Assembly (NCBI RefSeq): GCF_000185845.1
Contig: NZ_GL629647.1
Span: 683,892-712,326 of the forward strand
DNA: 28,435 nucleotides
Source: Segatella salivae DSM 15606
GTDB lineage: Bacteria > Bacteroidota > Bacteroidia > Bacteroidales > Bacteroidaceae
Reading direction: 5' to 3'
Shown: positions 8,825 to 15,161 of the stretch, piece after piece
Layout of the letters: each line of letters starts with the position of its first letter
Position numbering within the stretch: position 1 is the first letter of the stretch
The notes under the pieces: model-generated
The model's input: the letters and a program-made list of their open reading frames with translations, nothing else
The model's database searches: none
Told to the model about the DNA's origin: nothing
Translations under genes and position numbers: made by a program

Positions 8825-9733
8825 ATGGAAAAGAATATATATAAAAATAGAAGCATATCAGCATGTATTAAATCGTCTTTTGACGAGCTAATCATGAACT
8901 TCACAACGATATTCAAAAAGACTTGGATAGGCAACTTAGTCTGGACCATAAGTACAACGTTCATTCTTCTCATCTTTGCACAACTTGGCAGGATGCTAAT
9001 CAAAAATGAACCACTTTCATTACTGACAATGCTTTTACTGCTATGTGCATTTATTCTTTATTGCTTGACATCTATATATATGTCATCCAAGAATATTGTT
9101 TATCTCATTGAGCTACCACTCAAAACTGTTCTCAAACGCATAAGCGTAACAACTCTTATTGCCCTCATTGTTTCAATTGCAGTACTTTTGCTCCCCTTTA
9201 TAGTGTCTGATATAGTAACACACTGGCTCATTACAAGTAAGGTTACATCAGTTCTCGCAGCCATTATATTGAACATCGTGCTTCTTGGGGTATTCTTTAT
9301 ACTCATTTTTATTTTTGTTTTACCATTAAGCTATAGCTTGACTGACTATATCTGCAATATAAATTCGAAGTTCAAAAACATCTTTTGTCAAGGATATCGC
9401 ACTGGATTACGCTATTGGGGGAAACTATTTTTAAGCCAAATGCTTACAACGCTCTGCTGTTTTATCCCCATCTTGATTCTTGGATTACCACTATTTATAC
9501 TATTTGCTGCCTATGGAGTAAACCTACATAATATGATTTATATGGGCGATCCTGATAAACTTCCAGATTGTTTCACTCTCCTAATGATAGTTTCTACAAT
9601 TATCATTTCTTTCTTACTAAGCTATGTTTACATATTTATAATCTTCGTCAATATTCATACTTTCGGGGCTATTAATCAGCAAGAAAAAGGGAACAAGAAA
9701 TTTGTCACTGCCGAAAAAACAGCACATGAATAG
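8825..9733 (+). CDS. Polytopic membrane protein of unknown function
   Basis: A 302-aa protein with a short soluble N-terminus and about six hydrophobic segments (roughly residues 38-55, 66-86, 110-132, 140-170, 200-232 and 248-275), ending in a charged tail. The segment SACIKSSFDELIMNFTTIFK before the first helix looks amphipathic. I recognise no catalytic or transport motif. It begins 24 nt after the RNA methyltransferase with no promoter between, so it is probably its operon partner; the pairing gives no functional clue. The next gene, rplU, has its own promoter. Confidence 0.75.
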   Translation: MEKNIYKNRSISACIKSSFDELIMNFTTIFKKTWIGNLVWTISTTFILLIFAQLGRMLIKNEPLSLLTMLLLLCAFILYCLTSIYMSSKNIVYLIELPLKTVLKRISVTTLIALIVSIAVLLLPFIVSDIVTHWLITSKVTSVLAAIILNIVLLGVFFILIFIFVLPLSYSLTDYICNINSKFKNIFCQGYRTGLRYWGKLFLSQMLTTLCCFIPILILGLPLFILFAAYGVNLHNMIYMGDPDKLPDCFTLLMIVSTIIISFLLSYVYIFIIFVNIHTFGAINQQEKGNKKFVTAEKTAHE

Positions 9734-9791
9734 ACTGGAAAATAAAAGTTAACGTGTATTAAAAAGCACAAGATTTATCTTTTGCTACGCA

Positions 9792-9820
9792 TTTGATTCA
9801 AACAAAATTACGTACCTTTG
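9792..9820 (+). promoter_or_regulatory. Promoter of rplU-rpmA
   Basis: TTTG (9792-9795), 17 nt, then TACCTTTG (9813-9820). The predicted transcript start is near 9826, leaving a leader of about 78 nt before the rplU ATG. Confidence 0.65.
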
Positions 9821-9825
9821 CACAG

Positions 9826-9903
9826 ATTTAGTCCGTTTTGGGCTCATAGAAGTGCTGACAAAGGTCAGACGCCTGGCGGAAAAACCCGTTTAATATATAA
9901 AAA
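9826..9903 (+). promoter_or_regulatory. Structured leader of rplU
   Basis: The predicted 5' untranslated region is richer in G and C than its surroundings. It contains a compact hairpin, CTGAC (9855-9859), loop AAAG, GTCAG (9864-9868), flanked by GTCC/GGGC around 9832-9843 and a CGCCTGGCGG segment (9870-9879). Ribosomal-protein operons often carry leaders bound by one of their own products, and an L21 leader family is known from Firmicutes. I infer an autoregulatory leader here but cannot match it to a described family. Confidence 0.4.
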
Positions 9904-10221
9904 ATGTACGCAATCGTAGAGATTAACGGTCAACAGTTCAAGGTTGAAGAGGGCAAAAAGCTCTTTGTGCATCACATCAAAGATGCCGAAGCTGGCAAGA
10001 CTGTTGAATTCGACAAGGTACTACTCGTTGATAACAACGGTACAGTAACAGTCGGTGCACCAACAGTTAGCGGTGCAAAAGTAACAGTAGAAGTTGTGAA
10101 CCCACTCGTGAAAGGCGACAAAGTAATCGTATTTAAGATGAAGCGTCGTAAAGACTATCGCGTGAAAAATGGTCATCGTTCACAATTTACAGAAGTAACA
10201 GTTAAATCAATTAACGCTTAA
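9904..10221 (+). CDS. rplU: 50S ribosomal protein L21
   Basis: A 105-aa large-subunit protein that binds 23S rRNA. The start YAIVEINGQQFKVEEG and the C-terminal KMKRRKDYRVKNGHRSQFTEV are the conserved L21 signature. Length is normal. It is first in the universal rplU-rpmA pair, 17 nt upstream of rpmA, and is read from the promoter and leader at 9792-9903. There is no Shine-Dalgarno sequence; the region before the ATG is A-rich. Confidence 0.98.
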   Translation: MYAIVEINGQQFKVEEGKKLFVHHIKDAEAGKTVEFDKVLLVDNNGTVTVGAPTVSGAKVTVEVVNPLVKGDKVIVFKMKRRKDYRVKNGHRSQFTEVTVKSINA

Positions 10222-10225
10222 AATC

Positions 10226-10231
10226 AGGAGG
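10226..10231 (+). promoter_or_regulatory. Shine-Dalgarno sequence of rpmA
   Basis: AGGAGG, the full anti-Shine-Dalgarno complement, lies 7 nt before the rpmA ATG. Other genes in this window lack such a site, as is usual in Bacteroidetes, so this one stands out. Confidence 0.7.
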
Positions 10232-10238
10232 ACAGACA

Positions 10239-10526
10239 ATGGCACATAAGAAAGGTGTAGGTAGTTCTAAGAACGGACGTGAATCAGCTTCACAGAGATT
10301 AGGCGTAAAGATTTGGGGTGGTCAGAAGATCATTGCAGGCAACATCATCGTTCGTCAGCGTGGAAACAAACACTATGCTGGTGAGAATGTTGCACAGGGT
10401 AAAGACGATACGCTTTATGCACTTGCTGATGGTGTGGTATACTTCCACAAAGGCAAGTTCAACAAGAGCACTGTATCAGTTCTCTCTCCCGAAGCCTACG
10501 CAGAAAAAACAAAGGCTGAAGCTTAA
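10239..10526 (+). CDS. rpmA: 50S ribosomal protein L27
   Basis: A 95-aa large-subunit protein near the peptidyl-transferase centre. The N-terminus AHKKGVGSSKNGRES and the following QRLGVKIWGGQ, IVRQRGNKHYAGENV and ALADGVVYFHKG are the conserved L27 sequence. It starts directly at the mature N-terminus, without the cleaved extension known from Firmicutes. It is second in the pair with rplU, has a strong Shine-Dalgarno site, and is followed by a strong terminator. Confidence 0.98.
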   Translation: MAHKKGVGSSKNGRESASQRLGVKIWGGQKIIAGNIIVRQRGNKHYAGENVAQGKDDTLYALADGVVYFHKGKFNKSTVSVLSPEAYAEKTKAEA

Positions 10527-10558
10527 ATAACAAAGCACTTATTCCAAACAAACAATAG

Positions 10559-10590
10559 AATGCCAATCTCGTTGAGATTGGCATTTCTTT
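10559..10590 (+). terminator. Terminator of rplU-rpmA
   Basis: A perfect 12-bp stem (10559-10570 with 10574-10585) with a 3-nt loop, followed by TCTTTTT. It lies 33 nt after the rpmA stop. Confidence 0.9.
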
Positions 10591-10598
10591 TTCCATAC

Positions 10599-10644
10599 CA
10601 TTTTAGATTAAGTTTTGAAGCAGGTTGTTTCTGATTCTAAAATG
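10599..10644. repeat. Spaced 9-bp inverted repeat
   Basis: CATTTTAGA (10599-10607) and TCTAAAATG (10636-10644) are exact complements separated by 28 bp, in a gene-less stretch (10596-10805) between two transcription terminators. The rest of this stretch is AT-rich and I see no gene or full promoter in it. The function of the repeat is unknown. Confidence 0.35.
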
Positions 10645-10803
10645 ATATCAATGATGATGCTAAATGCCGCATATAGCATTGTAAAATGAAACAAATAATC
10701 CCACAAAGAGATGCATTTTAAACAGACAGATTTATCTTTCTATTTTACAACTACTTATGATGAATTTTCAGGATAAGAATAGACTATAAACATTTCCTAC
10801 CCC

Positions 10804-10845
10804 CATAAAAGAATAGCAGTTCTTTTCTGAGGAGAAAAGAACTGC
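10804..10845 (-). terminator. Terminator of uxaC
   Basis: A perfect 13-bp stem (10816-10828 with 10833-10845) with a 4-nt loop. Read on the minus strand it is followed by TATTCTTTTA, a T-rich tail. It lies 22 nt beyond the uxaC stop. Confidence 0.75.
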
Positions 10846-10867
10846 CAAACCATTGAATATTCTTTGT

Positions 10868-12271
10868 TTAATAGAATTTGAAATACCTACGAGCATTGTT
10901 ATAAGAAATATCCTCAACCATGCGTGCAAGTGTTTCTTGATCATTTGGAAGAAGGCCGTTTTCAACATCATTCCCAAGAAGATTACACAACAATCGACGG
11001 AAATATTCATGGCGAGGATAGCTTAAGAACGAGCGACTATCTGTCAACATTCCAACAAATCGACTTAACAGCCCTAACACTGAAAGAGATTTTAACTGTC
11101 GAGTCATACCATCAAGCTGATCATTAAACCACCAACCAGAACCAAACTGCATTTTCCCCGGGCAGGTACTATCTTGGAAATTACCAATCATTGTGGCTAA
11201 CATCTCATTAGCACCAGGATTCAAACAATAAAGGATTGTACGCGTAAGTTTTCCTTCTTTGTTGAGTTCATCAAGGAAATGTCCTAAGGCACGCGCTGTG
11301 TTAAACTCTCCAATAGAATCAAATCCGGTATCAGGACCAAGACGATTAAACATCAATGTATTGTTGTCTCGAATGGCCCCATAATGATATTGCTGTGTCC
11401 AGTCAGCCTCAGCATCCATCTCTCCGCACACTCTTAGAAAGGCATGTTTGTATTGTCTGACTTCCGACACACTGAGTTGTTGACCTCTAAGTGCCTTCTC
11501 GAAAATGATTTCAATCTGACTATCTGTGTAAGAATCATCATAAAACTCTTCCACTCCATGGTCTGAAAGACGACATCCATTCTCAGAGAAGAAGTCATGT
11601 CGCTTTTTCAAAGCATCCACCATATCCGAAAAGTGATTGATTTCCACATTGCTAACTTCAGCTAATTTAGCGATATACTCAGGGTAATCAGCCTTTTCTA
11701 TGTTCATTGCCTTGTCGGGACGCCAAGCAGGAATCATCTTGATTTCAAAGCCACTTTCCCGTGTTTCTTTATGATAACGCAAGTCATCAATAGGGTCATC
11801 TGTCGTACATACACACTCAACATGATAATGACGCATTAGTCCCCGCGCTGTAAACTCAGGTTGCTGAAGTTTCTCATTACATTCATCGTAGATCTCACGA
11901 GCAGTCTTTGGGCTAAGCTGTTTAGTGATTCCAAAAGCTGTTTTCAGCTCAAGATGACTCCAATGATATAAGGGATTGCAGAATGTATAAGGCATTGTTT
12001 CAGCCCACTTCTCAAACTTCTCCCAATCACTTGTTTCTTCTCCTGTGCAATACTTTTCTTCTACACCATTCGTACGCATAGCACGCCACTTGTAATGGTC
12101 ACCTCCAAGCCACAGCTCTGTTATGCTTTTGAACTTATGATCGTTAGCAACCATCTCAGGAACAAGATGACAATGATAATCAATAATAGGCATTTTTGCC
12201 GCATGATTGTGATAAAGTTCGCGCGAAGTTGGTGTTTCTAACAGGAAATCTTCGTTCATGAATTGTTTCAT
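10868..12271 (-). CDS. uxaC: Glucuronate isomerase
   Basis: Converts D-glucuronate to D-fructuronate and D-galacturonate to D-tagaturonate, the first step of hexuronate breakdown in the cytoplasm. At 467 aa it has the normal length. The amidohydrolase-type metal motif H33-C-H35 sits in PIIDYHCHL, and SITELWLGGDHYKWRAMR and the C-terminal SFLSYPRHEYFRRLLC are typical of UxaC. The start at 12271 is preferred over M5 because relatives share the MKxFM beginning. No other uronate-pathway genes (uxaA, uxaB, kdgK) are next to it. It is transcribed divergently from ansA and has its own terminator. Confidence 0.95.
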   Translation of the reverse strand: MKQFMNEDFLLETPTSRELYHNHAAKMPIIDYHCHLVPEMVANDHKFKSITELWLGGDHYKWRAMRTNGVEEKYCTGEETSDWEKFEKWAETMPYTFCNPLYHWSHLELKTAFGITKQLSPKTAREIYDECNEKLQQPEFTARGLMRHYHVECVCTTDDPIDDLRYHKETRESGFEIKMIPAWRPDKAMNIEKADYPEYIAKLAEVSNVEINHFSDMVDALKKRHDFFSENGCRLSDHGVEEFYDDSYTDSQIEIIFEKALRGQQLSVSEVRQYKHAFLRVCGEMDAEADWTQQYHYGAIRDNNTLMFNRLGPDTGFDSIGEFNTARALGHFLDELNKEGKLTRTILYCLNPGANEMLATMIGNFQDSTCPGKMQFGSGWWFNDQLDGMTRQLKSLSVLGLLSRFVGMLTDSRSFLSYPRHEYFRRLLCNLLGNDVENGLLPNDQETLARMVEDISYNNARRYFKFY

Positions 12272-12390
12272 AAATGATTTATTGTTTAGATTAATCTTGA
12301 TTAAATAGTTTATTAAATCCGTAAAACAATCACCGAATCAGACAAGACGATAACCATCTGCACCCGTCATTTTTTCGATGAAGTGTAATG

Positions 12391-12398
12391 CAAATATA
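12391..12398 (-). promoter_or_regulatory. Probable -7 box of uxaC
   Basis: TATATTTG on the minus strand matches the -7 consensus, about 120 nt before the uxaC ATG. No convincing -33 element is present. A palindrome AGATTAATCT (12288-12297) lies in the predicted leader and could be a regulator site, but that is a guess. Confidence 0.4.
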
Positions 12399-12408
12399 CG
12401 CATATTTT

Positions 12409-12439
12409 TTTGAACTACGGGAAAATTAAACTATATTTG
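12409..12439 (+). promoter_or_regulatory. Promoter of ansA
   Basis: TTTG (12409-12412), 19 nt, then TATATTTG (12432-12439), an exact consensus pair. The transcript would start near 12446, so translation must begin at the ATG at 12473 and not at the upstream ATG at 12410 in the same frame. Confidence 0.75.
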
Positions 12440-12472
12440 CAATGTTTTTACGTAAACGATGACGTATATATA

Positions 12473-13528
12473 ATGGATAATCTGCAAACAATAAATACCA
12501 CAGGAAGAGTTCTACTCATATATACCGGAGGGACGATTGGTATGGGAATAAATCGTCAAACGAATGCACTTGAACCCTTAGACTTCAATCATCTCGTGAG
12601 TAACTTACCCGAAATGAAGTACCTTTCCACAAATGTTGATGTCTATCAGTTTGAAAATCCCATCGACTCCAGCGATATGGCACCTGAAGTTTGGACAAGA
12701 CTTGCTGGCATCATTGCCAATAGTTATCAGGCCTATGATGGCTTTGTAGTCCTTCATGGAACAGACACAATGGCCTATACAGCCTCAGCTCTCTCATTTA
12801 TGCTTGAGAATCTGACTAAGCCTGTGATTCTAACCGGAAGCCAACTCCCTATTGGACATCTTCGGACAGATGCCAAAGAAAATCTCATTTCAAGTATAGA
12901 CTTGGCATCAGCAAAGCATGAAGACGGCACTCCTATTGTCCCCGAAGTGTGTATTTACTTTAATGGCAGACTATTAAGAGGCAACCGCACGACGAAACAA
13001 AATGCTGATGGATTTAATGCTTTCGATTCCTTCAATTACCCACACTTATGTGAAGTTGGAATAAGATTTCAGTTTTCTTCTCATCATATCCTGAAACCTG
13101 ATTATACAAAACCCATGGTTCCACATTATGATTTGAATCCAAACATTATGGTTTTGTCACTCTTTCCTGGCATTCAAGCAAATATATTTGAACATGCTTT
13201 GGATGCTCCTGAACTTAAAGGTGTTGTTATGCGTAGCTTCGGAAGTGGCAATGCACCTCAACAAGCATGGCTGATTGAGACGCTCAAAAAAGCTTCACAG
13301 CGTGGCGTTTCTATCGTAAACATCAGCCAATGTGTAACGGGATTCGTTGAAATGGGACGTTATGACACAGGGTATCAATTGAAAGGAACTGGGGTTATTA
13401 GTGGACAGGACTGCACAGTAGAGGCAGCTGTCACGAAATTGATGTACCTATATGGTCGCTACGGAGATGATACGAAGACAATTCGCGAACTACTTAGCAT
13501 TCCTTTGGCTGGCGAATTTCAAATATAA
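12473..13528 (+). CDS. ansA: Type I L-asparaginase
   Basis: Hydrolyses L-asparagine to aspartate and ammonia. The 351-aa protein has the first catalytic-threonine motif T18-G-G-T21-I-G and the second H95-G-T97-D98-T, followed by TGSQLP (121-126) and RTDAKENL, all typical of asparaginases. There is no signal peptide once the correct start is used, so it is the cytoplasmic type I form. The start at 12473 is set by the promoter just upstream. It is divergent from uxaC and has a terminator after it; no asparagine transporter is adjacent. Confidence 0.93.
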   Translation: MDNLQTINTTGRVLLIYTGGTIGMGINRQTNALEPLDFNHLVSNLPEMKYLSTNVDVYQFENPIDSSDMAPEVWTRLAGIIANSYQAYDGFVVLHGTDTMAYTASALSFMLENLTKPVILTGSQLPIGHLRTDAKENLISSIDLASAKHEDGTPIVPEVCIYFNGRLLRGNRTTKQNADGFNAFDSFNYPHLCEVGIRFQFSSHHILKPDYTKPMVPHYDLNPNIMVLSLFPGIQANIFEHALDAPELKGVVMRSFGSGNAPQQAWLIETLKKASQRGVSIVNISQCVTGFVEMGRYDTGYQLKGTGVISGQDCTVEAAVTKLMYLYGRYGDDTKTIRELLSIPLAGEFQI

Positions 13529-13562
13529 TCAAAGCGCAATAGCTTCTACTCTATGTGATTCT

Positions 13563-13589
13563 AAACTGATCTGTTTATCAGTTTTTTGA
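13563..13589 (+). terminator. Terminator of ansA
   Basis: AAACTGAT (13563-13570), a 6-nt loop, ATCAGTTT (13577-13584), running into TTTG. The rest of the interval to 13795 (about 200 nt) is AT-rich; I found no consensus promoter and no recognisable SAM riboswitch in it. Confidence 0.75.
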
Positions 13590-13795
13590 CTGAACCATTA
13601 TCCTTTTCCATCAAATACAACTTAAAATGCAAGAAGATTTGAAGGTAAAATGAGGGTATATAAGAATAGAACATTTGCTATAAATCCATCAAACATAACA
13701 CGCTACATGCGTAATTGTCTCAAGAAATCCATGAACATAACGCTGAATCTATTGATTAGTCACAATAGTATCTTATCAAATCAACAAGCAATAAT

Positions 13796-15073
13796 ATGAA
13801 AAAAAGTCTTGAAACGATTTGCATCCATGGTGGATGGAAACCGACAAAGGGAGAACCTCAGCAACTGCCTATCTATCAAAGTACCACATTCAAGTATGAC
13901 ACAAGTGAACAAATGGCACGTTTGTTCGATTTAAAAGATAGCGGATATTTCTATACTCGCTTGGCAAACCCAACCAATGATGCAGTTGCAAAGAAGATAG
14001 CTGCTCTTGAAGGAGGTATTGGTGCAGTACTCACCTCTTCGGGACAAGCGGCCAACTTCTATGCTGTGTTTAATATTTGTGAGGCAGGTGATCACATCAT
14101 TACTCCTAATACGATTTATGGCGGAACCTTTAATCTGTTTGGAGTAACCCTAAAGAAGATGGGGATTGACTGCACTTTCATTGATCCTGAATGGGAAGAC
14201 GAACGTATTGAGGCTGCGTTTAAGAGCAATACGAAGTGCTTCTTCGGAGAGACTATTTCCAATCCGGGTGGAAAGGTGTTTGACATTGAACGCTTTGCAA
14301 ATCTCGCTCACAAACATGGAGTTCCTTTAATTGTTGACAATACATTTGCGACGCCAATCAATTGTAGGCCTTTTGAATGGGGATGTGACATTGTTACTCA
14401 CTCCACAACTAAATATATGGACGGACACGCCACGCAAGTTGGAGGCGCAGTCGTTGACTCTGGTAATTTTGATTGGGAAGCTCACGGAGATAAGTTCCGT
14501 GGACTGACAAGACCAGATGAAAGCTATCATGGACTCATTTATACAGAAAACTTTGGGAAAATGGCCTATCTCACGAAACTTATTAGTCAGTTGATGAGGG
14601 ATTTGGGCAGCATTCCCTCTCCGCAAAATGCTTTCTTACTTAATTTAGGGCTTGAAACGCTCCATTTACGCATGAGACAACATTGTGACAACGCACAGAA
14701 AGTGGCAGAATGGTTGGAAAAGAATGAGAAGGTAGGCTGGGTGAATTACTGCGGACTTCCTTCAAATAAATACTACGCTTTAGGACAAAAGTATCTTCCG
14801 AATGGTTCATGTGGCGTCATCGCCTTTGGTTTGAAAGGTTCACGCGAAGATGCCATCAGATTCATGGATAATCTTGATTTTATCTCCATCGTAACGCACG
14901 TAGCCGATGCACGCACATGTATTTTGCACCCGGCAAGCCACACACACCGCCAGCTTTCTGATGAACAACTCCGGGAAGCAGGCATAGCTCCCGACTTAAT
15001 CCGTCTTTCGGTGGGCATAGAAAATGTAAATGACATCATTGACGATATTGAACAAGCATTAAATAAAGCATAA
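13796..15073 (+). CDS. O-acetylhomoserine sulfhydrylase-type PLP enzyme
   Basis: Cys/Met-metabolism PLP-dependent enzyme (fold type I) of 425 aa. The PLP lysine is K206 in THSTTKYMDGH, the ring-binding aspartate is D181 in VDNTFATP, and YTRLANPTND (53-62) and SSGQAA (81-86) bind the cofactor phosphate. The length and start (ETICIHGG) fit O-acetylhomoserine aminocarboxypropyltransferase (MetY), which makes homocysteine from O-acetylhomoserine and sulfide. Methionine gamma-lyase and cystathionine enzymes are related but usually near 400 aa, so they remain possible. No other methionine gene is adjacent. It is monocistronic, with a terminator shared with the convergent gene. Confidence 0.88.
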   Translation: MKKSLETICIHGGWKPTKGEPQQLPIYQSTTFKYDTSEQMARLFDLKDSGYFYTRLANPTNDAVAKKIAALEGGIGAVLTSSGQAANFYAVFNICEAGDHIITPNTIYGGTFNLFGVTLKKMGIDCTFIDPEWEDERIEAAFKSNTKCFFGETISNPGGKVFDIERFANLAHKHGVPLIVDNTFATPINCRPFEWGCDIVTHSTTKYMDGHATQVGGAVVDSGNFDWEAHGDKFRGLTRPDESYHGLIYTENFGKMAYLTKLISQLMRDLGSIPSPQNAFLLNLGLETLHLRMRQHCDNAQKVAEWLEKNEKVGWVNYCGLPSNKYYALGQKYLPNGSCGVIAFGLKGSREDAIRFMDNLDFISIVTHVADARTCILHPASHTHRQLSDEQLREAGIAPDLIRLSVGIENVNDIIDDIEQALNKA

Positions 15074-15087
15074 ATGACAAACAATAT

Positions 15088-15120
15088 AAAAGGACACCCG
15101 CTTATCGAGTGTCCTTTTTT
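15088..15120. terminator. Bidirectional terminator
   Basis: AAAAGGACAC-C-CG (15088-15100), a 5-nt loop, then CG-A-GTGTCCTTTT. The stem is 12 bp with one mismatch, flanked by A and T runs, so it can end transcription from the sulfhydrylase gene and from the convergent barrel gene. Confidence 0.85.
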
Positions 15121-15161
15121 CGTTTCTCAAAACATTTATTAGAAGTTCTTTCCACTTTTGA

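Noticed and set aside
10924..11127. Plus-strand frames inside uxaC and other antisense frames within uvrA, tamL, the barrel gene and the synthetases
   Set aside because: They lie opposite well-supported genes, show no family motifs, and have no promoters of their own.
13529..13795. SAM riboswitch before the O-acetylhomoserine sulfhydrylase gene
   Set aside because: The interval holds the ansA terminator and AT-rich sequence, but none of the conserved cores of SAM-I or SAM-II that I could recognise.
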